DNA of 64,000 nt from Lasioglossum baleicum (lineage: Eukaryota > Arthropoda > Insecta > Hymenoptera > Halictidae). Positions 11,014-23,455 of this stretch are shown piece by piece; the stretch's first letter is position 1, and each line of letters begins with the position of its first letter. The translations under genes and the position numbers were made by a program. The notes beneath the pieces were generated by a model, which was not told where the DNA came from, did not search any database, and worked only from the letters and a program-made list of their open reading frames with translations. The stretch is taken from positions 21,342,135-21,406,134 of the forward strand of contig NC_134929.1 in NCBI RefSeq assembly GCF_051020765.1. Direction: 5' to 3'.

Positions 11014-12352
11014 TCTAGTCGGAGGAAGATCAGAGATATCGTCAGACAATTGACGCGCGTTAATCGGATCGGTTCGAGCGATTACTCGCTAATAATTAAT
11101 AATCGAGCGGGTGCGGACGAGGTCGAAATTTACAGGGGGTCCTTCCGCGGGAATTTGTCGCGAATTAATCAAGCGACCGGCTGAGGGCGGGGGTTGGTGC
11201 GTTTCGCGCGCGAAGTATGAAAATAAATGTGCCCACGCGTCGGTCTCGCTCTCGCGGCTAAATATTTACACGGGCGCGCGCGCGTGGAAACGTTATGGTC
11301 GGCAGGTTCGCGATAAATCACCGCGGAAACGAACGCGTTCGAGGGTTCTTCGTTGCTTGCCAGCGACGTTGACGAGTTACCCGGCACCGGCAGTTACTCG
11401 CTGCCCGGCGAATTTTCCGCATTTCCACCGACCGACCTGCGAAAACGCAGAATCCAGGCTGAATTCATTTTTCCAGCCTCTGGGAAAAAATATGCAACCG
11501 CCAGAGACATCGCAGAATATTTTTCTTAGACTCGATGCGGGGTAGTATGGAGAATTCTAAATATAAATTGCTGAGACGTTCAGAAAATTTCAGGAGTAAG
11601 CATATTTTCTGCTGATCTGTGTGATATTACTTTAGTACAGCCTCGATAGTACCACAAAATCAAAGTAACGTGTCGAAAGCACAATCAAAATTGAAATATG
11701 AAGATTTATACAGATCCTAATCAAATTAGAAAATTATGTAGAAACACAAGTTCATCAACAAAAATTCGTTTATAAATCTAGACAAATAATTTCGGGGACA
11801 CGACACTGAAATTGCCGAGGACTTTTCGTTTTTCGAATATTCCAAAGTTGCGTCGAGATCGGGGTTCTCCCTGGAGATCGTCCGCAGAGGTTAATTGCAG
11901 AGGGTGATCCTGCGAAAGAAGACAGAAACGAGCCTAATTGTAGCCGACCAGATTGTTCCAGGGTCGCCAGCAGTGGAAAAACGGAGAGCGCGATGTACGA
12001 TCAAGAAAGAAGTGTAATTGCGCAGGAGAAAGCAGGAGAAAGACTTGATGTTGCTTAGACTTCGTTTAATGAGGTTCTTTTATGTCTCGTGCGCACTTCG
12101 AATGAAAAAGTAGAGAGGGTACCTTCGCCGAGGTGATAATGCTCGATGTAATTTCGAGAGAAGGCTGCGAGGAAGCCAAGAAAACGTGAAAATTGCTTTG
12201 ATTCTCCTCGTTCAGGGTGGGTTCGAAGAAAGGGGGATTCGGCGAAGATTCGAGAAAAGCAGCCGACATTAAGCTGAGTGGCCTGCGAGAAGGCCTCGAA
12301 GTTACCTTAATTACAATTTGGTGTAGTCGAGTGCAGTCTACTACAATAGATT
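11014..12352. other. Unassigned DNA
   Basis: GC-rich at 11050-11450 (alternating GC near 11275), then AT-rich. Open frames of up to about 144 codons at 11111-11545 lack any known domain. Nothing further seen. Confidence 0.45.
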
Positions 12353-12745
12353 TCATTTAAGCCCTCAGAAGTTTGGACATCCCTACGGGAACACATTCTG
12401 AGATTGGTTCGAAGTAACCCCTCAAGATCGAATCATTTCTCTATTTTCCGACATGATTTCGCATTTTCTCTGGAACGAAGATTAACTTATCGTAAAGTGC
12501 AATCTTGCAATTTTAATTTAAGCCGTGAGACGTTCGAAAATTCCTACGGGAATACATTCTAAAATTTACCTCAAGTCGAGTTAATTTTGCTCGGGCCAAT
12601 GGTCGCGATTTCTCGATTTCTCGACGGGATGTCGTATTTATTTATACGCTTAAGTGCACTTATCATAATGTGCAATCTTCCATCTTCCATTTAAGCCGTC
12701 GGGCGTTCAAAAATTCCTGCTGGAACAGTCATATTATCAATACTC
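12353..12745 (+). repeat. Family C repeat, three diverged tandem copies
   Basis: A block with TTTAAGCC, then AAAAATTCCTACGGGAACAC, occurs three times, with TAAGCC near 12358, 12519 and 12692 (spacing about 161 and 173). The second and third copies also share CTTATCRTAAWGTGCAATCT before the block. Inverted relatives lie at 29.79 and 30.68 kb, so the unit is a dispersed family that was tandemly expanded here. Confidence 0.6.
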
Positions 12746-13238
12746 AAATATTAGCGGCTACTGATCGCCTGCATAAGAACGAAACGCGGGGGCTCGCGTA
12801 ATTAATACAGTCGATTATGCATAGCAGGCGATAATTTATAATTGACTCGACGGACACGCGCGCCTCGGAGAGCACACGGCCGAGGAACACGCGATCGATT
12901 ACGGCTCGTTAGTTTGATTTACTGGCATCGGGAGGCTTTCCTGTCAGCCGCTCGCCCCTTAACGACTGCCGTTCGCAAGAACCCGAGGACTCTCGTCGTT
13001 CCGCGAAATATCGCGTCCTTTAATGGCGAACGCAACGGGCCGAGGACTTCCGAAGGAGCGGTGCTGGTTTCCGCTTCGGGGATGAGGACTCGCCCCCATG
13101 GAACCGGGAAATGTGAGGAAGATATTCACCCATGCATCATTCGTGCTCACTTGATAAAAATAGTATCTTCCGCGGCGTTCGATTCCCCTTAACTTCGGTA
13201 TCATATAGCGTTTCACATTTTAGGAATAAGTCGCGTAT
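12746..13238. other. Unassigned GC-rich DNA
   Basis: CpG-rich between about 12840 and 13120, with chance frames on both strands. No gene or repeat recognised. Confidence 0.4.
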
Positions 13239-15391
13239 GGGCGGGGCTACGACAGAATGGGCGGAGTAACGTTGCTCCGTGAGGAACGTGTTTCTTGAGA
13301 CCTGTCTTCATTACAGTCATTCATTTGCTAAATTGATTAACTCAATATTTTGTGACGATCACATGTTTCAACGTGTTTGGGGGGCGTGACGAAAAAAGAG
13401 GAGGCGGAGTCACGTGCTGGCCTGTGTCATGCTTTGAAATCTGGTTCAATCTTTGTCCGGTATGCAATGATCGAGGGATATCAGTAGAAAAGCTGCCAGA
13501 GTATATACATACTTTGACATTCTGGGCGGAGCGAAGATATGTTTGGAAACGTTTGTACATTCAATATAAGAAACAGTAGTCTATCGTAGGAACAATTCGT
13601 CGTTCTTTCTACGCGCACGCTATGGGCGCAAACAAAATCAAACTCACCCAACCCACAGGCATGGAGCACAGCATCTATCAAATATATTAAATCTCCTTTG
13701 CACGTCAAGATTCCACGTTGAATGATCGGAAGGAGGGGCGGAAGGAGTAGACAAGACGCGGTGGGCGGAGTCAAAATTCTAGTGAGAGTTCTGAAGATTG
13801 CCTGGCAAGATTTCTACGCTTCTCGACAATGATACTCCCGGAACGTCTACCGAGGAGAATCGAGCGCAACGTTATCCGCAGACCATTCTCACACTATCTA
13901 TCATCGTTCCGAAGTAGAACAACGGGGAACCGGAGCGCGACCGTTCGTCCCATCCCATTTTCGTTATTGGAAAATTGTTCGAAGGGGGCGGGGCAAGAGG
14001 TGCAGTGGCGCGAGAGCCGAGCGTGTAAACAGTTGCCTGTAGGAGCGAGCGAGTCTCGATATTCGAGTGGTCGCGAGTTACGATTCCGCGGGCGCGTGCT
14101 CCCGGAATCGATACCGGGCGCGGTTTAAACATTCGATGTTTACAAAACTAAACCGGCGTATCGTTTGTCGAGCACGATATTCATGAGAATCGACCATCGG
14201 GCGGAATTCAAAATAGACGAACAAAACAACTAATAAAGAGACAGAGGGGTGAGGGAGAGTGTGCTGGAGGAAGATAATAAAAAGAGCGACACGTTTCGAT
14301 TAGCGCTGTTCTCCGTTCAACTGGAAATTCCCATCGTCGGTATGTTGCCGGGAGAGCAACAGAAACACGCGCGAAAAAAGGAGGAAGCGAGAACAAGCAT
14401 GGTTTCGATGACGCGTTCTAAACGCGGCCGATTTTACCGGCGCGTTTCCCGCGGCCGCATCGATCGCCGGAATTAGCATCGGTGTAAGTGCCGGGCGTAT
14501 TTACACGAATAAGCTCCGGCTTAACTTTCGTCTAACTAGTTTAAACTTAACGCGGAGAAACTGCGGTTCGAGGCAGAACTCGGCTCTTGGGCACACAGGC
14601 CCCGCCCCCTCTTCGCCGGCGAGCCGCGGAGGAGGAGAGAGTCTTCTCCAACTGTTACGCGATAATAGAGCGGCGAGCGAGCCCGCGAAGAGAAAGTAGG
14701 ATTATATGAGTGTCTTCGGTGGAAAGGGAAAGAACCAACCCGGTGAGCTGATTCACCGTGTAATAAGTTCAGATTATCATAATCCTGGCTACGTATCTCG
14801 CCTTGTGCACCGTGCGCGGGAAGGAAAGAGATTCATTCTATCTGCGATGTATACTTTACTCTTAACCCGTTCGATGGGATTGTTCGGTTGTTTTGGGAAT
14901 ATGCAGTGACTCGTTGAAATTTTTTACAGTTTTCCAGGTTTTCGAACGATTTAGGGGTGGCGGAAGATGATCGATGGGCGGAGCAAACAGCCCCTGGGCG
15001 GAGCGACGCGATAAAATGGAAGAATATTTTATCGCTTATAATATTCGCCTCTCTCGGCCCCATGTCATAATTTCGTAACTCATTAAACTTCAGAAACCAG
15101 GTCAGAAAAATCGAGAATTTATAGAATGTGGTCAATGGGCGGGACGAAGAGGCGGAGCAAAGCAGTATAGACAGAACAGCTACCATCTCTAAAGCTGGCC
15201 CCGCCTAGTGTCTACACTTTGAACCTACTAAATTCAAGAGAACAGTAAGACAACAACCGTGCACGTCCGCCAGAGTCTGCTATACTTCTGCAAAGTTTTC
15301 AGGTCCCGCCCAAACGCTCAGGAAACTTCAACTATTTAGTAAAAGAAAATCGCAGTGTTCACGGAAGATAAACTGAAACAGGGGCGTGGCC
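13239..15391. promoter_or_regulatory. Cluster of GC-box motifs (GGGCGGAGT/GGGCGGGGC)
   Basis: Near-identical boxes occur at 13239 (GGGCGGGGC), 13259 (GGGCGGAGT), 13403 (GGCGGAGT), 13524 (GGGCGGAGC), 13763 (GGGCGGAGT), 13986, 14976, 14996 (both GGGCGGAGC), 15138, 15151 and 15381 (GGGGCGTGGCC). Reverse-strand versions lie near 14602, 15197 and 15304. They resemble Sp1/KLF-type GC boxes. Density is far above that of neighbouring DNA, but no promoter or first exon can be assigned. Confidence 0.45.
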
Positions 15392-16017
15392 TACAGTCAG
15401 AGGTGGGGCTAAAGCCAGCATCAATCTAGGAATCTAACCGGCAGTAGATCTTCGCTGTGTTGCCTAGGTAAAAATCTTTATATTTCCAGGTAAAAATTGG
15501 TGAAAATGGTCGAAGAACGTTTCTCCCGTAGAAAAATTCTGCGTCGTTTGAAACGTGGTCGATTCGGCGGTGTCAGCGGTCGTTTATAACAAAATCATTC
15601 GCGTGGTCGTCAACGGGGTACCTTGGCCGTGGGAAAAGGCGAAAGAGCTGCGACTGCTGTAAAAAACGGAAATGGCAATTCCCTTAAATGCAATCGCGGA
15701 CCCGTAAAACGGGATGAAAGCCAGACGGAGACAGGTCTGCGGGTAACAACGCGGAAGGAACACCTACACGACCCAGACCCAGACAGTGAAGGCGTTCGAT
15801 CGATCGCCAGACCAACTCTCAGCCCGTCGAAAATTGTTGCTGGGAATCTCTCCTTTACCGACGAAAAACCTGCTCCTACAATTCTAGCATGCAAAAAATG
15901 TTTGCATTGATTGCAAGACATTGATTGCAATTATTTTATTCAGCTGAAACTAATACACGGACATCCTCAAATCTTTTTAATACGTTCACTGCATCTCTAA
16001 TGTGTAAAAAATAAAGA
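15392..16017. other. Unassigned DNA
   Basis: Overlapping open frames at 15610-15930 on both strands carry no domain. Nothing else recognised. Confidence 0.4.
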
Positions 16018-16178
16018 AAATAAATTTCCATTTCGCTCCAGTTTGTTCCAATTCAGGTAGGGAATTTGTATTTCCATTTGCTTGTTTTTGGCATGATTAA
16101 AAAAGGAAAGAACTGTCTATCCCCAGTATCTCGTAATTCATACAGACAATTTATATTTTGCATAAAAATCCTACCGAT
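16018..16178 (+). repeat. Dispersed repeat family B, split copy
   Basis: The 5' block (AATTTCCATTTCGCTCCAGT then TTGTTCCAATTCAGGTAG) is at 16020-16061, and the 3' block TTTATATTTTGCATAAAAATC is at 16150-16170. About 90 unrelated bases lie between them. In the minus-strand copy at 29.1 kb the two blocks are adjacent, so this copy carries an insertion. Confidence 0.6.
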
Positions 16179-16732
16179 CACGGTCCTCTAAGATTGCTGT
16201 CTGCTTCCAGAGGATGGAAACTAGGATCGGTGCTATCTACTGGGTTATAGTCTGCCTAGCTGGGCAGAAGAGCGACGAATTCGTTGCGATTTCTCCGAAA
16301 TATGGATTTCGTTTGAGCGTGTGGCGGCGCGTGTTTGCACGAGTCGTTGACCCCGAACACACGTAGCCGGATCGCGATTGACGAGTCCCTCCACCTCGAC
16401 GACGCTCGAGGGGCCTCCATTAGCAAAGGTTATCAGGTCGACCTCGAATCGTATCGATTGCCTCGCTTTTAAAACGTCCCCTCTCGACCTGGCCGCAGCA
16501 ACAGGCGTTCTTCTTCTTTTTTCTCGGCCGTTGACAGGCCGAATTCGACCGTCATGCACATTCCTCGAACTCTGCTCGTCGATCAAAAATTCTGATGAAA
16601 ATCCAGAGCAACGTTTACGACGGTACTTCGGTACCGAATTAATATCGAAGTCGTACATTCTTAATTTCCCTGAAAAATTTTTTATTACATTTACAAAATA
16701 CATGTAAAGAAATGGTATTTCTTAACTTCAAA
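16179..16732. other. Unassigned DNA
   Basis: Open frames on both strands at 16245-16707 (152 and 109 codons) overlap each other and have no domain. No gene is called. Confidence 0.4.
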
Positions 16733-17004
16733 TGTTACCGCGCCTCGCGAGTTGTAGAGCGTAGAGTGTAGTGTGGTTGTAGAGTGTCTACTGTTAGAGA
16801 GAATGACTAATAGAAAGAGATAGATAGATGATTACGTAACAGAGCACATGTTCATAAATTAAGAGGGTGATAAAAGTGTGAATAAAGAAGTGCGATAGAA
16901 TAAACTTTAAACGTCGTTTCTTTGTTTACAGATAAGATTGTACATAGTGTAAATAATTTTTGCAATGTAATATAATAAATAAAGAAAAGATTCTTTGTTT
17001 ACAG
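16733..17004 (+). repeat. LTR-like region with a duplicated TTCTTTGTTTACAG end
   Basis: A stretch starting TGTTACCGCG has AATAAA/AATAAAC-type signals near 16880 and 16900. TTTCTTTGTTTACAG follows at 16917-16931 and again (ATTCTTTGTTTACAG) at 16990-17004, 73 bases later. TGT...ACA ends and poly(A) signals suggest LTR debris. No flanking target duplication was found, so this is weak. The two ends also look like splice acceptors. Confidence 0.25.
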
Positions 17005-20000
17005 GGAAACAATTTCTAGTTTATTTTTGAAGATCCTTTGTGATAGATAATTGTCTTATATGTATACATTTTTAGGAATTCCCGAGAGTTTCTTTCCCAA
17101 TGTGTACGTTTAACATTGTTAAATAACACGAGTATGTACAAACAACGGGATAAAAACTAGATTGAATTTTCATCGTGAGCAACTCAATATTTATTGTATC
17201 AGAAAAGGGAAAAGTTCGTCTGGGCGTTCTGCACAGAGTCGCCAGATTATTCCCCCACTCTGATCACAATGTCACGTGGCTAATCCGGTAGAGGGGGGAA
17301 CTTTTTCCCCTGAATCCGAGTGAGAATTCCCCTCATCCGGCGACTCTGATTCTGTAGAAGCCACGACATAAATCTGCAGACTCTCGGTAAGCAGGCCGTA
17401 GGCGAGAGCAGTTTCGAGATTCCGAAAGAAGGATTCGTTCCCGAGGTGTGGTTCACGGGGAACGATCGTTCATCTAGAATCTAGATGAACAACTCCCGCC
17501 CGCCTGGTTTCGTAAGGGCAACCCGAATCATCGAGATACCAGCCCGGGTACCATCCGGTTTTCCATCCTCTCTCTCGCTTACGTCGTCCTCCCCCGCGGA
17601 CGTTGTCGAAGGGCGTCCTCTCGAAGGATATCGGGTCACGTTTTCGCGCGCGATCCTCGCCTTTCGTCGACGAGCTAGCCTCGCTACTTGCTCCCTGGAC
17701 GATCTTCTCACGCTCTATCATCGGATCTGGGAAAATCATCGAATCTACCAACCTCCTCTCCCAGGGATCATGCTCGAACGCGATACACCGATTCACCAGG
17801 CTTCAAGGGAAGCTGGTGGAATCGTTTTGTCAGTGAAAAACTATTAGACAAAGTCAAAGAGGAAGTGAATAAAATTATTCTTAGATTTTTCTAATCTCTG
17901 ACTGTTGTATATTTCACCAAGCTAATTTCTTTATAACCGCAGTAAATTCCACAGTCTAGTAATCCGATAATTCCGTTTAGAATTGTTACATAAAAATGGA
18001 TTGATAAGCTGTGGGATTGACAATCCCATTGATAGATTTCCAGTGGATGAAGGATTAATAAACGAAGTATTAGGATTAAATGGATCGAGCGATAAAAAGT
18101 CGCAGAGCTATCAGCCAGAATCCCGGAGCGAGAATGGTGACAAGCAAAAAACGATCGAAGAAAAGCGTGGGAGGAAGGCGAGAAGCTGCACATTTCGATC
18201 GGGAGCGTGTGTCGGGCGCATCCGGAGCCGCGCAGCACGTGATCGAGCAGTCGGCTCGCAGTGTTGGGGAGAGGTTCCTTGAGCCGACGGATTGTTTGAG
18301 CTCGCCGTGCCTTTTTATCCATGCAGAGAGCGAGTTCAGAGCCAGAGGCTCGGCCGAGCGGCTTTAATTCCGCCGGTCGTCTAGACGCTTTTGTCTGGCC
18401 AAGAACCGCGTCTTCCCTTTTGTCGATTCAACGCGCGCGATATGCACGCCGAGCGGAGCTGAGCGGCGAGTGTGAGCCTCCGAACAGGACCGCGTGTGTC
18501 CCTGTTGTAATGCACTTATCCCTTCTTCAGGGTTTCCCCGGCCGTTTCCTGCGCTCCCCAACCATTTCTTCGTGTTTCAAATTCGAACACGATTCCCAGG
18601 ATCGTTCACCGAGCAGAAAAGTCGCGGGCCAATTTCTCTCCTGATTTCTCTGCGAAAACAATTTATCCACCGAAACCCCATCAACTCATTCTGCACCGAA
18701 TTTCTACATTTTTGTTCGAAATGGTTTCCTATATTTTCCACGATTTCTTTTATCACTGCGAGAGCTTGAATGAATTTGGAAAAGTGAGGGAAGGTTCGCA
18801 AATGATTTGTCAGGAAGTTATGGTAACGCATCGGGCGGGTTCAACGAACAGGCGACGACCAAGCAACAGAGTGTCCGCAGTTTGGTTTAGAAAGGAATCG
18901 AAGTTCGCAACAGCCACCCACAACAGTTCCAGAAAAGGTGGCCGCAAAGGGGTCACCGATTGACCAATCAATCCGGCTTTTCGCAAGATCGTCGGCCGAT
19001 TGTTTCGCAAACTAGTTCCACTCGGTTGTTGTTCCTAGATCCCAGCTTAGCGACGATGCAACCACTCCGTTTTGACTGGAAACGCGTGCTTTTATCGCGG
19101 GAGACGATCAGATTATCGCGTTCCTTGAAATCCGATTCGATTAGATAATTTCTTCATCCGATTAATCATATCGAGTGCTTCACGCTTTAATTCTGCAAAT
19201 TCTGCTTCGTTCACTGTGGGTCTTTGAATAAAAATTGTTTGCGTTGATCGCGAGACGAAAATCAAATAGGAATTTTTTAAATTATTAACGTTAGGTCAAC
19301 AAAGTTGTTTCTTTCGATACAATAACTAGAAATTTCGTTGAATAGTAGAATCTGGAAGAGTTAATTGAAAAACTTTTCTACACAGTCGAGGTTTCCGTGG
19401 AGCTTGGTGATTTTGCGAAAAACCGTGGGCGCGGGTTTTCGAGCGTCAAGGCGGCCCGACACCTTAAAAGGCAGAGGAGAGAGCGAGAGAGGATTTCGCG
19501 CATGAAGTCCCGGATTGCATTAACCCGGCCGGGCCGGCTGGCTCTAATTGCCGATGACTCATTTATGCGAGTTCGAGCGAATCTCAGATGGCGCGGGAAC
19601 TTCGAAACCGAGGTCGGCCGTTCTAGAAACACGATTCACGATGTAGGCGAAGTCAACAGCTTCGTCGGAACAGGTTCTCTTCGGAAATGACTTCGCAATT
19701 TCACGATTGCATACACGCGAGAAGCCGCGCCGTGCCTCCGGTTGCAGGAGATCGCAAACGCCGAGGCACGAGCGCTAAATAAACCGAATTAACCCTCGGG
19801 AAAAAACCAGTCTGAAAACTAACGAGAACATTATCCCGGACTTTATGCACCTATTACATTGAAAACAATGTTCTTTTTGCTGTTGTCCCGTTTAATCTTC
19901 CATTAACCTTTTCACTCGGGAAAAGTCTTCCGTTTTCTTTTTTGCTCGGAATAAGTCCGTTTTAATTAGTGCCGGTGGCCTCCCTTTTGCCATAACTCTT

Positions 20001-20777
20001 TAATTATATCGCGTGATGTAACTCTGCGAATGTGCTTGCACATAAATGCTCTCCAGTTTCGGAGAGCCGGTTCGACAAATAGAAACCGAGAGGATGGTCT
20101 TAATGAATTTTATTATACATATTATAAACGGAGTTTATGCATTTATGTTTCACTGTATCATGATCCTGAATTGTATTTGTAATCGATTGGTCGATGACGT
20201 TTCGGCAAGTCCGCCACCTGCCCGATCAAAGTCACGTGACGGCGCGGCGGCGTTCGGGGACTCGCGTGGCCCCCAGAAAAATCATCGTCGACAAAGAAAG
20301 AAAGGAAGAACAACGACGTGATACATAAAAGGATGCACGTGTGCCCCGTGTGTGCAGGGGGTTTCAGGTTTTTTTTCAGTTCCCCCTTGTGGAACGGCAT
20401 CGTCGCGCGCAAAACTGCATCGTGCAGCGAGATGCGTGCGGTTGCATCGTACGCAGGGATGGAGGGAGAGAGGATTCCCCTGGCCATCTGCGCTGGAACA
20501 GCTGCGATTGTCGGATGCGACGGGGTGCATCGAGCCGGGCCCGATCGTTAATCCACTTTCATTATATTTTTGCAATTATCCGTTCGCGCAACGGAATCCT
20601 CTTTGCGCCCCGGCCTTTTCGATCGACGCATCCACCAACAACGCCCCTTTTCGCCCACCCCCCCCCCCAAGCAGTTTCGTTCAAACAAATGCTATCGCGA
20701 TCGCATACTCGCGCGGCGGGAGTCTCGGTGCCATTTTCTTCGGAGCTGCAGGTCGGCGTAGTAGCCTAAACGGCGGA
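17005..20777. other. Unassigned DNA
   Basis: About 3.7 kb of mixed composition without a supported gene. Frames near 17470-17850, 17891-18370 and 20340-20820 overlap on both strands and carry no domain. A run of ten C lies near 20660-20669. A family B fragment (separate entry) is at 19.2 kb. Confidence 0.45.
19212..19253 (-). repeat. Dispersed repeat family B, diverged
   Basis: ACTGTGGGTCTTTGAATAAA then AATTGTTTGCGTTGATCG matches the minus-strand form of family B (CTGCGGATCTTTATGCAAAA then TAAAAATTGT). Several substitutions and a short deletion are present. Confidence 0.4.
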
Positions 20778-21267
20778 CAGAATTGGGCATCGATAAAAAT
20801 TTTAATCATGATTGATTGATTAATGTATACGATTAAAAAAAGAAATCGTCGAAAAATCGGCGATTGATTCAATCGATTGATGACGTTAATCGCCAATCCT
20901 TGATTAAATGAAGAAATCGTCGAAAAATCGGCGATTGATTCAATCGATTGATTTAATCGTCAATCGTTGATTAAAAAAAAAGGAATCGTCGAAAAAAAAC
21001 ATAAAAGCACGTAAACAGAATTTGTATTATGGACCAAATGACAATACACCTAAACTCAGTTTACATTTTTTTCAGTATTCATACAGTTCTGATTACGTAT
21101 TTCATTTCGAAATTTCAGCAGTTAATCATTAATCAATTATCCGATTGACGATTGATAATCGTTAACCACAATTAACGACTAAACGAGGAGATTAATTGTT
21201 AATTGCGATTAACGATTGAAGTAGAAATTTAGTCGTCAATCGTTGATTAAATTTTTGCCCAACTCTG
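20778..21267. mobile_element. hAT-like MITE with internal ATCGATT array
   Basis: CAGAATTGGGCA at 20778-20789 and TGCCCAACTCTG at 21256-21267 form 12-base inverted ends (11 of 12 match) of the CAGNGTTGGGCA type used by hAT elements. The similarity runs inward through AAAATTTTAATCA. The interior has no transposase. It is built from ATCGATT/AATCGTCAATCG words, with roughly 70-bp tandem units starting near 20842, 20913 and 20982. CGGCGG stands just outside both ends (20771-20776 and 21271-21276), but not in perfect register for an 8-bp duplication. Confidence 0.6.
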
Positions 21268-23423
21268 ATGCGGCGGGTCAGTGACCTTATCAGGCGGAAA
21301 ATGTTTAACGAGAATGGCTGTGTGCAGAAAATTATATCAGAGTTATAGAGAGTTATATAATTCACCCTTCGAGAACTCGGAGCCATTTTAACTCGAAAAT
21401 GAAAGACTTCTTCCGACCGAGAATGTTTTCATTCTCTATGATTTTTTAAATTTGGTGGATATGAAATTCATATAATACCTCATACAATACTTAAATGTAT
21501 AGTAATTGATTAGATACCAACATATTTAATACTGGAAACAATATTTTGAATAATGATACAGCAATTTTTAGTGGCGCCTCACCGGTACCATAGTGTCTGT
21601 TCAAAGAAATAAACCGTATCAATTCGAGTCGCTTTGGCGGAAAAGCTCGATTGGTCGCAGCTCTGCCAACCCTTACGTCAGTTTGTAGGGGTAGAATGGC
21701 CGTCGATTTCACTTTCGATGGCGCGGATCGCCAGGGATTTAAACGCGGCTTCTCCAGACGGACGCTTTTGATTAAAAGCGGAAAGGAACGCGGGGCACGC
21801 GAAAGTAGCCCGGTCTGAAAAGCGAGAATTAACGAGTGATCTCGGGGATCGCGAGAGGGTTGTCTTAATTAGATCGCGGGGAGAGTCAGGCTCGGTCTTC
21901 GAGCGGCGTTCTTTCCCAACTGGAGGGCACGTTGCAAGTCGTTCAAACGACGCGGAAATAATCAGTGAAAGGAAAACAGAGATAAAAAGTGACAGAGAAA
22001 GAAAGAGGGAGAGAGAGAGAGAGACTTTTCTGGAGTGCATCGTGGCCCTCCATCGATCAAAGCAAACCCGAAACTTATCCGAGCAGGCACCGAGTAGCTT
22101 CCCTCGTCCGATGTATCAACGATCAAAGCAGTAGTCGTGACGAATTCTTTTTTGTCACAGTAATTAAACCTCACTCCTGTCGCGATAGCTCCGCTGAGAC
22201 GTCGACGATCCTCGTCGATGATTGTTCGAAAAGGATGCACAGCTCGACATCGAACGAATATCCCTGAACGCTTCAGAAACGTTGTTGCTTTAGGGGTGTG
22301 TATGAAGTTGCGAGTCATAGTTCGGAAACTTTCGGCTGAAACTCTGGGATCCTTGAAGAGGATGTATACAGAGGAGGGTGTACAGTTGATTCGGGTTCCC
22401 TTGCCAAGTGAACTTGGCTAATGGTATTTAATCTACTGATTCTGGCTGATCTACTGGCAACATCGAGACAAGAGTATCGATTACATCAGGGACTGATGGG
22501 ACACCTTGGACTCCGATGGCAGGTTGCGTTTGATGGTGTCTTAGTGGAACTTAGGGGAAGCTTCCTGAAACTCTGTGTCAATGATAGTCCTGATGGGGGC
22601 CTCGATATCAGTCCAAGATCCACTGGTTTTCAAGATTCCTGCTTTTCCAGACTCAACTCTTCGGACTTAATAATAGTAGAAGTAGGAGGAAGGTTTATAC
22701 AGGGTGTTCAAATAGTAAACATTACCTCACCTAATAAAATCAAAGCAGCAGAGATCGATAACTGCCGGAACGGTCTCGAGAACTTGAAAAATCAGTGGAC
22801 GACGGGTAGCGAGGGGGGCAGATCGGCTCGTTAGTCGCACGAAATCGTTCTCCTCCTCCTTCCCCTTTCTTTTCCGAAGTTACGATCAGCGGTAAGCGAA
22901 CGGTAGTATCGAGGACGGGCCTTAAACTGACTTTATGGAAGTAAGCGAGATTCCGACGGCGCACTCGAACTTTTTAGTGCCCCGCTTTTACGGTTCTCCG
23001 ACCTCGTCTCGCCTCCCGCCAATTTTCTTCCTCGTTCCTTCTTCGCCTGCATCTGCATCGTTGCCATCCCCTCGCACCCCCCGCCGGTCTACTCCCGCTA
23101 AAATGAAATCCCTCGAACGTCCCAGATACCTGCCGGACGATAGATACTCCGAAACGCTGACTAACTATCCCGCTTCTCCCACGAGCTTTCGGAAAATAGC
23201 TCGAACGGAAATTCCGGAACAAATTGGCCGGGAAATCGATGTCTGACGGGAAACTGGGGAAACATCCTCCGCGAAAAGCTCGACCAATTTTTTATCCTTC
23301 GATCAGTTTCCTGTTTCTGTAATTGTTTTTCTGTCGGATACACAGCTGTGACCGATCAGTTTTCTCGAGTCCCTTTTCGTGTAATTCTTTTATTTTCCAG
23401 AGAAACTCTCTCTCTCTCTCTCC

Positions 23424-23455
<32 letters not shown>

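Noticed and set aside
22696..22710. TATACAGGGTGTTCA, like a family D end
   Set aside because: Similarity stops within about 15 bases; it is too short to call an element.
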